Source: Marivita sp041725935
GTDB lineage: Bacteria; Pseudomonadota; Alphaproteobacteria; Rhodobacterales; Rhodobacteraceae
Assembly: GCA_041725935.1 (NCBI GenBank)
Contig: JBGRQD010000005.1
Location: 186,001 to 250,000, forward strand
DNA length: 64,000 bases
Direction: 5' to 3'
Shown here: positions 26,397 to 34,903 of the stretch, one piece after another
Layout of the letters: each line of letters opens with the position of its first letter
How positions within the stretch are numbered: the first letter of the stretch is position 1
Translations under genes and position numbers: made by a program
The notes under the pieces: generated by a model
Seen by the model: only the letters and a program-made list of their open reading frames with translations
The model's database searches: none
Told to the model about the DNA's origin: nothing

Positions 26397-26408
26397 GTTA
26401 GCGCTAAC
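26397..26408. promoter_or_regulatory. LacI-family-type operator upstream of edd-eda
   Basis: GTTAGCGCTAAC is a perfect 12-bp palindrome with the central CG of LacI/GalR-family operators, 49 bases before the edd start. Such sites control sugar catabolism genes in alphaproteobacteria. The cognate regulator is not in this window. Confidence 0.65.
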
Positions 26409-26456
26409 CTCATTACATCACTGGCACACCAACGGTTAATCTTGCGCGGAGGCATC

Positions 26457-28268
26457 ATGGCACACTCGCTGAATGACACGATCAAACGGGTGACGGAACG
26501 TGTTCAGGAACGATCCGAAACGACGCGTGGCCGCTACATGGACCGGATGCGACAGGCCGCCGCCGAAGGACCGCGCCGCGCACATCTGAGCTGTGGCAAT
26601 CAGGCCCATGCCTATGCCGCGATGGGGGATGATCAAAACACGCTCGCCACCGAACGCAGCCCGAATATCGGCATCGTCACCGCCTATAATGACATGCTGT
26701 CTGCTCACCAACCCTTTGAAAGATATCCCGATATCATCCGCACAGCAGCCCGCGCCGCCGGTGGTACGGCGCAGGTCGCAGGCGGTGTGCCCGCGATGTG
26801 CGACGGCGTCACCCAAGGTCAGGTCGGAATGGAGCTTTCGCTGTTTTCCCGCGACGTGATCGCGCTCGCCGCCGGTGTCGCGCTCAGCCACAACACGTTT
26901 GATTCCGCGCTTTATCTGGGCGTCTGCGACAAGATCGTGCCGGGCCTCGTCATCGCGGCGGGGACGTTCGGCTATTTGCCTGGCATCTTCATCCCCGCCG
27001 GGCCGATGCCGTCCGGCCTGCCGAACGATGAAAAAGCCAAGGTGCGGCAGAAATTCGCCGCCGGTGAAGTGGGCCGGGACGAGTTGATGAAGGCCGAGAT
27101 GGCGTCGTACCATTCGCCCGGCACCTGCACCTTTTACGGCACGGCCAATTCCAACCAGATGCTGATGGAATTCATGGGCCTGCACCTTCCCGGCAGCAGC
27201 TTTGTCAATCCGGGCACACCGCTGCGCGAAGCGCTGACCGTGGCGGGCACCGAACGCGCGCTGGAAATCACGCAGCTGGGCAATGATTACCGCCCGGTCT
27301 GCGACGTGCTGGACGAAAAGGCTTTTGTGAACGGCATTGTCGGGCTGATGGCCACGGGCGGCTCCACGAACCTCGTGCTGCACCTGCCCGCGATGGCCCG
27401 CGCCGCCGGGGTCGAATTGCGGCTTGAGGATTTCGAGGACATCTCCTCCGTCACCCCCCTGATGGCCAAGGTCTATCCCAACGGCCTGGCCGACGTGAAC
27501 TATTTCCATGCCGCAGGCGGTCTGGGCTTCATGATCGGCGAACTGCTCAAGCACGGCTTGCTGCACGAAGAGGTCAAGACGGTCGCGGGCGACGGGCTGC
27601 ATCTGTATGCGCAGGAACCCAAGATCGTGGATGGACGTGTGGTTTACGGCCCCGGTGCAGGCGAAACCCAGAACGACAAGATCCTGCGCCCCGCATCCAA
27701 TCCGTTCCAGACCACGGGCGGCCTCAAGCAGCTTGAGGGGAATCTGGGCAAGGGCATGATGAAGACGTCCGCCGTCGCCACCGAACGCCACGTGATCGAA
27801 GCCAAGGCGCGCGTGTTCCATGATCAGGGCGACGTGAAAGTCGCGTTCAAGAACGGCGAGTTCACCGAGGACACGGTGGTTGTCGTGCGCTTTCAGGGAC
27901 CAAGCTCCAACGGGATGCCGGAATTGCACAGCCTGACACCGACGCTGGCCGTCTTGCAGGATCGCGGACTGAAGGTGGCATTGGTCACAGATGGCCGCAT
28001 GTCCGGCGCATCGGGCAAGGTGCCATCGGCGATCCATGTCTCGCCAGAGGCCGCGCTCGGCGGTCCCTTGGCACGGGTACGCGATGGGGATCTGGTGCGT
28101 GTCGATGCTGTCACCGGCAGAATCGACTGTCTGGCCGAGGATTTCGACCAGCGCGAACCCGTGACCGCCGACCTGAGTGGCAATGGCCACGGTGTCGGGC
28201 GCGAGCTCTTCGCAGCGTTCCGCGCCAATGTCGGACTGGCAGAGCACGGCGCCGGTGTCGTCGTTTAA
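26457..28268 (+). CDS. edd: Phosphogluconate dehydratase
   Basis: A 603-residue Fe-S dehydratase of the IlvD/Edd family that turns 6-phosphogluconate into KDPG, the first dedicated Entner-Doudoroff step. GTCTFYGTANSNQM, PAMCDGVTQG and VTDGRMSGASGK are typical, and the cluster cysteines in them are present. I chose ATG 26457 because GGAGG lies just upstream and the family starts there. eda follows 42 bases downstream. The LacI-type palindrome lies in the promoter region. Confidence 0.96.
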   Translation: MAHSLNDTIKRVTERVQERSETTRGRYMDRMRQAAAEGPRRAHLSCGNQAHAYAAMGDDQNTLATERSPNIGIVTAYNDMLSAHQPFERYPDIIRTAARAAGGTAQVAGGVPAMCDGVTQGQVGMELSLFSRDVIALAAGVALSHNTFDSALYLGVCDKIVPGLVIAAGTFGYLPGIFIPAGPMPSGLPNDEKAKVRQKFAAGEVGRDELMKAEMASYHSPGTCTFYGTANSNQMLMEFMGLHLPGSSFVNPGTPLREALTVAGTERALEITQLGNDYRPVCDVLDEKAFVNGIVGLMATGGSTNLVLHLPAMARAAGVELRLEDFEDISSVTPLMAKVYPNGLADVNYFHAAGGLGFMIGELLKHGLLHEEVKTVAGDGLHLYAQEPKIVDGRVVYGPGAGETQNDKILRPASNPFQTTGGLKQLEGNLGKGMMKTSAVATERHVIEAKARVFHDQGDVKVAFKNGEFTEDTVVVVRFQGPSSNGMPELHSLTPTLAVLQDRGLKVALVTDGRMSGASGKVPSAIHVSPEAALGGPLARVRDGDLVRVDAVTGRIDCLAEDFDQREPVTADLSGNGHGVGRELFAAFRANVGLAEHGAGVVV

Positions 28269-28310
28269 TCCATCACATCAACATTGCCTCTCAACCATCA
28301 GGACTTGCAC

Positions 28311-28955
28311 ATGATTATGCCCCAAAAAGCCAGCGTTGAAAGCGAAAGACTGTGCCGCCTTGCACCGATCATTCCGGTGCTCGTGGTCGATGACGCCGCG
28401 GTTGCGCGCCCCTTGGCCGAGGCACTGGTGGCGGGCGGATTGCCGGTGCTGGAGGTGACGTTGCGCACGAAGGCCGCGCTCGACGTGATCCGCGAGATGG
28501 CGCAAGTCGAAGGTGGCGTGGTCGGTGCGGGCACATTGCTCACGCCCGAGGATGTGCACAACGCGGTCGCCGCTGGCGCAAGGTTCGGCGTGTCGCCTGG
28601 GGCCACGGACAGGCTGCTGGACGCCTGCGAAGCGGCTGATCTGCCGCTCCTGCCTGGCGCTGCCACCGCGTCCGAGGCGATGGCGCTGCTTGAGCGGGGC
28701 TATACCGTGCAGAAATTTTTCCCCGCCGAAGCCAATGGCGGCGCGCCTGCGCTCAAAGCCATCGGTGCGCCGATCCCGCAGGTGCGGTTCTGCCCGACAG
28801 GCGGTGTGTCCCTCAAGAACGCTCCGGACTACCTGAGCCTGTCCAACGTGCTGTGTGCCGGGGGAAGCTGGGTTGCGCCAAAAGACCTTGTGACCAAGGG
28901 CGATTGGCGCGCGATCGAAGAGCTGGCCCGCGAGGCCGCGCTTCTGTCCCGCTAG
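28311..28955 (+). CDS. eda: KDPG aldolase
   Basis: A 214-residue trimeric class I aldolase that splits 2-keto-3-deoxy-6-phosphogluconate into pyruvate and glyceraldehyde-3-phosphate. The Schiff-base lysine is in TVQKFFPAE, and LEVTLRT and FCPTGGV are family motifs. ATG 28311 follows AGGA; an in-frame ATG 27 bases earlier is less likely. It forms an operon with edd. Confidence 0.95.
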   Translation: MIMPQKASVESERLCRLAPIIPVLVVDDAAVARPLAEALVAGGLPVLEVTLRTKAALDVIREMAQVEGGVVGAGTLLTPEDVHNAVAAGARFGVSPGATDRLLDACEAADLPLLPGAATASEAMALLERGYTVQKFFPAEANGGAPALKAIGAPIPQVRFCPTGGVSLKNAPDYLSLSNVLCAGGSWVAPKDLVTKGDWRAIEELAREAALLSR

Positions 28956-28983
28956 GCAAGGGACCAAGACGTTATAATACGCC

Positions 28984-29568
28984 TTACGCCTCCAGTTCGG
29001 CGTCCCAATAAAGGAAATCCATCCAGCTGTCATGCAGGTGGTTCGGCGGGAACTTGCGCCCCATGTTGAGCAATTCCTGCGCGCCCGGCTGACGTGGCGG
29101 CTTGCGCAGGGACAACCCGGCCTGACGCAGGCTTTTCGATCCCTTGCGCAGGTTGCAGGGCGCACAGGCAGCCACGACGTTTTCCCAGGACGTGATCCCA
29201 CCTGACGCACGCGGCACCACGTGATCGAAGGTCAGTTCACCCTTCGCGCCGCAATACTGGCAGATAAATTCATCCCTCAAGAAAAGATTAAAGCGCGTGA
29301 AGGCCACGCGCTTTTGCGGTTTGACATAATCCTTGAGCACCACGACGCTCGGTATTCGCAGCGTCATCGAGGGGCTTCGGACCACCTCGTCGTATTCGGC
29401 GACGATGTCCACCCTGTCAAGAAACGCCGCCTTGACCGCATCCTGCCACGGCCAGAGCGAGAGCGGATAATAGGACAAGGGCCTGTAATCCGCGTTCAGC
29501 ACCAGCGCCGGGTGGTGCCTCAATGCGCCCGGCTCGCGCACGAACGCTGTTCTGAAATTGCCATCCAT
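28984..29568 (-). CDS. HNH endonuclease
   Basis: A 194-residue protein with an HNH/McrA-like nuclease domain. Zinc cysteines CQYC (103-106) and CAPC (135-138) bracket DHVVPR (115-120), which gives the first His, and Asn130. The N-terminal 90 residues are the LNADYRPLSYYPLSLW region found in a widespread stand-alone HNH family. No methylase or restriction partner is adjacent. It lies convergent to eda (28-bp gap). Confidence 0.88.
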   Translation of the reverse strand: MDGNFRTAFVREPGALRHHPALVLNADYRPLSYYPLSLWPWQDAVKAAFLDRVDIVAEYDEVVRSPSMTLRIPSVVVLKDYVKPQKRVAFTRFNLFLRDEFICQYCGAKGELTFDHVVPRASGGITSWENVVAACAPCNLRKGSKSLRQAGLSLRKPPRQPGAQELLNMGRKFPPNHLHDSWMDFLYWDAELEA

Positions 29569-29735
29569 CGGGGGAATCGTCTCCTGCCCAGTCTGCCTGT
29601 TTCAGCATCGGGACGGGTCCCCGCCCCGGTCTATAATCTGTACTATATATCGCGGAAGCCAACGGGCAACCCCCGCAATATGCAGTGTGTGCCGCAGGGC
29701 TAGCCCAAGAAAATCACAGCCACGTGACAAGCCGA

Positions 29736-31334
29736 TCAATCGGGGATGGAAAACACCTGGCCGGGGTAGATCAGGTCGGGATCGCGGATGCGGTCTCGGT
29801 TCGCTTCGAACACCTTGACGTAGGCCGGACCTTCTCCGTAGCGGTCACGTGCAATCGCCCAGAGCGTGTTGCCGGGCTGCACTGTGACAACCTTGATCAC
29901 CGACGGGCCTTCCGCGCGATCGGCGGCCTGCGCCAACGCAACAGGATCTTCACGCCGGAACGGGCTTTCGACCCGTGATGTGACATCACCCGAGGCATCC
30001 ACCGCATCGACGCGCAGCGTGTAGGTGCCAGTATCCACCTCCGGCAGTTCGGCGCGCCATTGGCCGTCCGTCCCGATCTCGGTTGTGATGATGGGCAGGT
30101 TGTCGAGGTAGATGCGCACAAATTCCTGCGCGATCCCGCGCCCGCTGAGCGCGACGGACCCGGCATCTTCATAGGTGATCGCATCGAGGGCGATCTGGTC
30201 GAGGAGTTCCGGCACGGCCTGCCCGGTCTGAAGCACGTTCACCCCCGCTTCGGTCGTCAGGATCACCGCCGGGGCCGAGGGCGCATCTGACGCAGGTGTC
30301 AGTGCGGTCTGGGTGGTCCCGGCTATGTCGGGTCCGGATTGCGTCTCCACCTGCGGGAGCGTCGTTTCACCGAGTGCAGGCGCGTCGATACCGGGGACCT
30401 GCGCGAGCACGCTTGGTGCTGGTGCGTCCGGTGCTTCTGGCGCTTGCGTCACTTCTGGCGGTGCGGCGGGTTCCGCCGTCACGGGGCTTGTTTCGACGAC
30501 AGCTTCGATTGGCGCTTCCATCACTGTGACCGTGGGAGTTGGCGTGTCGGCTTCCGGCAGCGCGGCGAGCTGATCGGGGGCAGTGCTTTCGGGCTGCGGC
30601 GCGGTTTCCGTGACTGCCTGCGGTTCCGGCGCTGGTGCGGGCTCGGGCAGTTCAGCAACGCGGGCGACAGGCGCCAGAATGACCTGATCGGGGCTTTCAA
30701 TGCGGCCTTGATCGCCATCGGACATAAGGCCGACCACGCGAGGCGCATCGCTGGGGGGCAGATCGAGGAAGGCGACGAATTTGCCGGACCCGTCAACTTC
30801 GGCCTGACCGACCTCGACCCCATCGACAAGGATGACAACCGCACCCGCGCCGGGCGCGCGACCCGCGATCAGGGTTTGGCCATCCGGGGCAACCCGAACG
30901 ATATCGAAAGCAGGGGATTCGCTTGTGGGGCTGTCCTGCGTGGCGGATTCTTCGGCAACTCTGTCCTGTGGCTCTGCTTCTGCCTCATCTGCATCGACCT
31001 CGGCCTCGACTTCAGGCGCATCCACCGTGTCGTCGGCCTCTGCAAGCGGCGGTTCCGGCTCGGGCGCAACATCAGGCTCGGCGGTTTCGATATCGGGAAC
31101 CGCGGTGTCCTGCACAGCTTCAGCACCGGGGGCCGCTGGCTCGGGTGACACGGCCACATTCGCGGACGGGGCATCGGCGTTGTCCGAGGGGAACAGCGAC
31201 CCGCTGGCATAGATCGCCAGCACGACAGCGCCGACTGCAGCGGCTCCGCCCAGAACGATGCCCGATCTGCCATTGGCCAACGCGAATTTGCCCATCTTAC
31301 CCCAAGTGTCCGTGACAGAACGGCGATATGCCAT
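29736..31334 (-). CDS. LysM-domain envelope protein with long acidic Pro/Ala-rich region
   Basis: A 532-residue protein (519 if the ATG at 31295 is used). It has one N-terminal membrane segment (about 26-46), a long low-complexity Ala/Pro/Glu/Asp region with embedded Ig-like pieces (VLVDGVEVGQAEVDGSGKF, VRIYLDNLPI) and a C-terminal LysM domain (about 482-531) with the NTLWAIARDRYG start. It is a probable peptidoglycan-binding protein spanning the periplasm. It is divergent from the LOG-family gene. Confidence 0.8.
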   Translation of the reverse strand: MAYRRSVTDTWGKMGKFALANGRSGIVLGGAAAVGAVVLAIYASGSLFPSDNADAPSANVAVSPEPAAPGAEAVQDTAVPDIETAEPDVAPEPEPPLAEADDTVDAPEVEAEVDADEAEAEPQDRVAEESATQDSPTSESPAFDIVRVAPDGQTLIAGRAPGAGAVVILVDGVEVGQAEVDGSGKFVAFLDLPPSDAPRVVGLMSDGDQGRIESPDQVILAPVARVAELPEPAPAPEPQAVTETAPQPESTAPDQLAALPEADTPTPTVTVMEAPIEAVVETSPVTAEPAAPPEVTQAPEAPDAPAPSVLAQVPGIDAPALGETTLPQVETQSGPDIAGTTQTALTPASDAPSAPAVILTTEAGVNVLQTGQAVPELLDQIALDAITYEDAGSVALSGRGIAQEFVRIYLDNLPIITTEIGTDGQWRAELPEVDTGTYTLRVDAVDASGDVTSRVESPFRREDPVALAQAADRAEGPSVIKVVTVQPGNTLWAIARDRYGEGPAYVKVFEANRDRIRDPDLIYPGQVFSIPD

Positions 31335-31408
31335 TCCCGCAGTTGAGCGTATCTATCAACGCAGGTATCACGAGGCAACTTCCCAACTCTTGTCAAGGAC
31401 ATGCGCCC

Positions 31409-31960
31409 ATGATCTCGAAATCCATCTGTGTCTATTGCGGCTCACGTTCGGGTGTGAATCCTGCTTATGCAACGGAAGCCGAGGCGCTGGGTCGCGCGAT
31501 TGCGGATGAGGGCTGGCGGCTGGTCTACGGCGCGGGCGATGTCGGGTTGATGGGAACCGTCGCGCGCGCCGCGCAGGATGCGGGCGGCGACACGTTCGGT
31601 GTGATCCCGACACATCTGATGGATCTGGAGGTGGGCAAGACCGACCTCACGCGGTTCATCATCACCGAAACCATGCATGAGCGCAAAAAGGTCATGGTGA
31701 TGAACGCCGACGCGATCGTGGTTCTGCCGGGGGGTGCGGGATCGCTCGACGAGTTTTTCGAAGTCCTGACATGGCGGCAACTCGGGCTGCACGGCAAACC
31801 CATCGTCTTGCTAAGCGTCGACGGATATTGGGCCCCGTTGACCGCGCTACTGGATCATGTCGTCGATCAGGGTTTTGCCGACAGATCGCTGCTGGGCTTT
31901 GTCGAGACCACAACCTCTGCACCCGCGACGATCACTGCCCTGCGCCGCGCCCTGTCCTGA
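31409..31960 (+). CDS. LOG family protein (TIGR00730-type)
   Basis: A 183-residue Rossmann-like protein of the LOG (lysine decarboxylase-like) family. Members are phosphoribohydrolases that release bases such as cytokinins from nucleoside 5'-monophosphates. The motif PGGAGSLDE is at residues 107-115, and ERKKVM lies just before it. AAGGAC precedes ATG 31409. The last 94 bases overlap the convergent rarD gene. Confidence 0.88.
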   Translation: MISKSICVYCGSRSGVNPAYATEAEALGRAIADEGWRLVYGAGDVGLMGTVARAAQDAGGDTFGVIPTHLMDLEVGKTDLTRFIITETMHERKKVMVMNADAIVVLPGGAGSLDEFFEVLTWRQLGLHGKPIVLLSVDGYWAPLTALLDHVVDQGFADRSLLGFVETTTSAPATITALRRALS

Positions 31961-32820
31961 GTGTAGGCGCTGCTGGAATAGATCGCGAGCGCGGTCCAGA
32001 TCAGGGCAAAGGCGATCATGTGCACCAGGCCAAACGGCTCGCCAAAGATCGTCACGGCGACAAGGAACTGCAGCGTCGGATTGATATATTGCACGATCCC
32101 GACCGTAGACATGGTCAGACGCCGCGCGCCGTAGGAGAACAGGATCAACGGCAAGGCGGTGATCGGTCCGGACGCCATCAGCTTGAGCGACTCTGTCAGG
32201 TCTCGCCCAAAGGCGCCACCGCCCTGCCCCATGTGGATATAGGCCAGCCACGACAGCGCAAGCGGGCACAGGATCAGCACTTCGGCCGAGACCGACACCA
32301 CCGGCCCCAGATCAAGGCGTTTCTTGATCAGCCCGTACATTCCGAAGGTGCTGGCCAGCACAAGCGAGATCCACGGCACGATATGCAGCCCAATGGTCAG
32401 CGACATGACCCCCAGCGCGGCCAGCGTGATCGCCACCCATTGCGTCCTGCTCAGACGCTCGCCCAACACCACCCGGCCCAGCAGCACCGCGACCAGCGGA
32501 AAGATGTAGTAGCCCATCGAGGCTTCGGTGGCGCGGCCCGCGTGGATCGACCAGATGAACAGGAACCAGTTCGTCGAGATGAACAAGGCCGCAGCGGCGA
32601 TGAGCTTGAACGAGCTCCAGTTAGACACCGCGCGCCACAGCACGTGCAACCGTCCCTGCAGGCCAAGCACCAGTCCGAAGAACACCAGCGACCAGAAGGT
32701 GCGGTGCGCCAGAACCTCGTGTGGCGGCACGCCGATCAGCGTCTTGTAGAACAGGCCGGACAGCCCCCAGATGCAGCAGGCGGCGATGAGCGCAAGAACG
32801 CCGTTGCGGGTGTCTGTCAT
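31867..32820 (-). CDS. rarD: EamA family transporter RarD
   Basis: A 317-residue membrane protein of the drug/metabolite transporter superfamily with ten predicted helices. GVLALIAACCIWGLSGLFYK and ALAIYSS are typical of RarD. The helical core ends near residue 285. The last 30 or so residues are hydrophilic and are read antisense to the LOG-family gene, probably a late run-on of the frame. The substrate is unknown. Confidence 0.88.
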   Translation of the reverse strand: MTDTRNGVLALIAACCIWGLSGLFYKTLIGVPPHEVLAHRTFWSLVFFGLVLGLQGRLHVLWRAVSNWSSFKLIAAAALFISTNWFLFIWSIHAGRATEASMGYYIFPLVAVLLGRVVLGERLSRTQWVAITLAALGVMSLTIGLHIVPWISLVLASTFGMYGLIKKRLDLGPVVSVSAEVLILCPLALSWLAYIHMGQGGGAFGRDLTESLKLMASGPITALPLILFSYGARRLTMSTVGIVQYINPTLQFLVAVTIFGEPFGLVHMIAFALIWTALAIYSSSAYTQDRARRRAVIVAGAEVVVSTKPSSDLSAKP

Positions 32821-32882
32821 GATGGGCCTCCGCCGCCAGCGGTATCGGTCGGCGCGGGGATGCGCAAGGGCAGCCTGTCCGG

Positions 32883-33530
32883 CTACAGCGCACCCTTGTG
32901 CTGCATGTAGCGCAGCATTTCCGGGCGGTAGGCAGCCAGTTCATCGGCAACCGCAGCATGGGTCATCATCTGGGTCCGGTAGCTGGTCACAGCGTCAGGC
33001 CAGTCGAGCGCCGGGATCACCGGCCCTTCGAAAAGCGCGATCCATTCCAGCGTGACAATTGTCCCACAATCGCCCATCCACAGCCGGTCGCGTGGCAGAT
33101 CGGCCCGCTCCAACATCTGCCCCAACGCGATCAGGCGTTTGGAGATCATGGCATGTGCCGCAGCTATGGCTTTTGGATCACGTGTCGCAGGGGCCACATG
33201 CGGGAATGTCAGCCGCAGCGCCGGTTCCAGCCGCGTGTCGGCAAAGCGCGAGCGTTCCCGCGACAGCGCTCGCCCGATCAGCGTGTCGGGCAGCATTGCC
33301 GGTTCGGGGTGTTTTTCCTCGAGATATTCGGCAATTGCCTCGCTGTCGGTCAGCAGCAGATCGCCGTCCACCAGCGCGGGGATGTTGCCCGACGGCACGA
33401 TGGCCAGATAGTCCGGCGACCCACCGCCACCGGGAGGCGGCAGTTCCTCGAACGGCAGCACCTTATGCCGCAGCAAAATGCGCAGCTTGGCACAATAAAG
33501 CGAATGGTCGGATGTGTAGACGCGCAACAT
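32883..33530 (-). CDS. Glutathione S-transferase family protein
   Basis: A 215-residue protein with an N-terminal thioredoxin-like domain (MLRVYTSDHSLYCAKLR, with Cys13 near the usual active-site turn, and NIPALVDGD / LLTDSEAIAEYLE for glutathione binding) and a helical C-terminal domain. The start at 33530 is where the GST fold begins; the ORF is open further upstream. It lies between rarD and sodB on the same strand, separated from sodB by a terminator. Confidence 0.88.
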   Translation of the reverse strand: MLRVYTSDHSLYCAKLRILLRHKVLPFEELPPPGGGGSPDYLAIVPSGNIPALVDGDLLLTDSEAIAEYLEEKHPEPAMLPDTLIGRALSRERSRFADTRLEPALRLTFPHVAPATRDPKAIAAAHAMISKRLIALGQMLERADLPRDRLWMGDCGTIVTLEWIALFEGPVIPALDWPDAVTSYRTQMMTHAAVADELAAYRPEMLRYMQHKGAL

Positions 33531-33551
33531 GGTCAGGGTGTCCGGAATGCA

Positions 33552-33580
33552 AAAAGCCCTGCCAAAACGACAGGGCTTTT
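33552..33580 (-). terminator. Rho-independent terminator of sodB
   Basis: AAAAGCCCTG and CAGGGCTTTT form a perfect 10-bp stem around a nine-base loop, 20 bases after the sodB stop. The minus-strand transcript ends in TTTTT, so this is a textbook intrinsic terminator. Confidence 0.9.
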
Positions 33581-33600
33581 CAGGTTGGTTGTCAAAGCGA

Positions 33601-34209
33601 TCAGGCTTTCGACAGGCGCTCGGCAACGTTATCCCAGTTGACGAGGTTGTCGAGGAAGTTCGCCAGGTAAGCGGGGCGCTTGTTGCGGAAGTCGATGTAG
33701 TAGGAATGTTCCCACACGTCGCAGCCCAGCAGCGCTGTCTGGCCAAAGCAGACCGGGTTCACGCCGTTCTCGGTCTTTGTGACCTTGAGCGTGCCGTCGG
33801 TATCGACCACCAGCCATGCCCAGCCCGAACCGAACTGGCCCGCACCTGCGGCGCTGAAATCTTCCTTGAACTTGTCGACCGTGCCGAAGGCATCGGCGAT
33901 GCGGGTCTCAAGCTCGGTCGGCATCTTGTGCTCGCCCGGGCCCATCATCTCCCAGAACTGGTTGTGGTTCCACAGCTGGCTGATGTTGTTGAAGATGCCG
34001 CTCTGGGCCACAGCCTTGGGATCGTAGGTGCCCTTGATGATCTCTTCCATCGACTTGCCGTCCCATTCGGTGCCGGCAATCGCCTTGTTGCCGTTGTCGA
34101 CATAGGCCTTGTGGTGGATGTCGTGGTGGTATTCGAGTGTCTCTTTGGACATGCCTTTGCTGGCCAGCGCGTCGTGGGCGTAGGGCAGATCAGGAAGTTC
34201 GAAAGCCAT
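33601..34209 (-). CDS. sodB: Superoxide dismutase (Fe/Mn family, Fe-type)
   Basis: A 202-residue cytoplasmic enzyme that dismutates superoxide. MAFELPDLPYAHDAL and HHDIHHKAYVDN at the N-terminus and DVWEHSYYIDFRNKRP near residue 165 carry the metal ligands. GSGWAWLV is typical of the Fe form. It follows the sarcosine oxidase genes on the same strand with a 121-bp gap and is probably transcribed alone. Confidence 0.95.
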   Translation of the reverse strand: MAFELPDLPYAHDALASKGMSKETLEYHHDIHHKAYVDNGNKAIAGTEWDGKSMEEIIKGTYDPKAVAQSGIFNNISQLWNHNQFWEMMGPGEHKMPTELETRIADAFGTVDKFKEDFSAAGAGQFGSGWAWLVVDTDGTLKVTKTENGVNPVCFGQTALLGCDVWEHSYYIDFRNKRPAYLANFLDNLVNWDNVAERLSKA

Positions 34210-34330
34210 GGTGTTGTCCCCTCAATGGTGCGTCAAATTACACAGGCATACCTGATGTGACGCAGTCCCAAGGTCAAGCCCGGTGGTGCGCCAATCGGGG
34301 ATTTATCCCGCCTGTCCTTCGATCAACGCG

Positions 34331-34903
34331 TCAGCGTGTGAAATGGTTCACCGCAGACGCATCATCCGCCGACACGCTCAGAATGCCGAACATATAGGCC
34401 GCCACAGATCGGAAACAGACGATCCGCGCGGTGTTGGCATCGTCCATCCAAAAGGCGGCTGCGACCTGCGCCATGCGGGTGCGGCGGACCATGCCGGGCG
34501 TAAAGGCGTCGGGGGACATATCCACCGGGGCCAGCTTTGCGATGACTTCGCGCAGCATCATGCCTTTCAGTTGAAACACTGCGCGGGCGTCCGAGACATT
34601 GACGACCAGCGCATGGCTGCCGTGCAGCTTGGCCGCCAGATCATCGGCCTTGTGCTGGGCTGCGTCGTAGGGGCAAAGCAGCAACGCCTCGTCCGGCGAC
34701 ATCCAGAGCGCACCCTGTGCGCCGTCAAACGCGGTTTCCCGCGTTCCCGGCAGGGTCACGCCAAACACGTCCCTGACCGCGGACACGATGGTGGCGTCGC
34801 TCAGGTCACCGCGCAGGGTCACCATGCCCTGCCCGGCCAGTTCCTCGATCGTCACCATGCCGTCAAAGGATGCGCCATCCAGCGCAAGTGCCACGTCAGA
34901 CAT
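34331..34903 (-). CDS. soxG: Sarcosine oxidase subunit gamma
   Basis: A 190-residue gamma subunit of heterotetrameric sarcosine oxidase. The N-terminal part (LDGASFDGMVTIEELAG) and the central DARAVFQLKG resemble SoxG, a GcvT-like fold. The start (34903) overlaps the soxA stop by eight bases. It is the last gene of the soxBDAG operon. Confidence 0.88.
   Translation of the reverse strand: MSDVALALDGASFDGMVTIEELAGQGMVTLRGDLSDATIVSAVRDVFGVTLPGTRETAFDGAQGALWMSPDEALLLCPYDAAQHKADDLAAKLHGSHALVVNVSDARAVFQLKGMMLREVIAKLAPVDMSPDAFTPGMVRRTRMAQVAAAFWMDDANTARIVCFRSVAAYMFGILSVSADDASAVNHFTR

Noticed and set aside
23786..26401. An 871-residue plus-strand frame across PIN, rlmI and lipoprotein genes
   Set aside because: It spans three well-supported minus-strand genes, has Arg/Gly/Pro-rich composition and shows no domain.
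26436..28247. A 603-residue minus-strand frame opposite edd
   Set aside because: It is the antisense shadow of edd, caused by codon bias in high-GC DNA.
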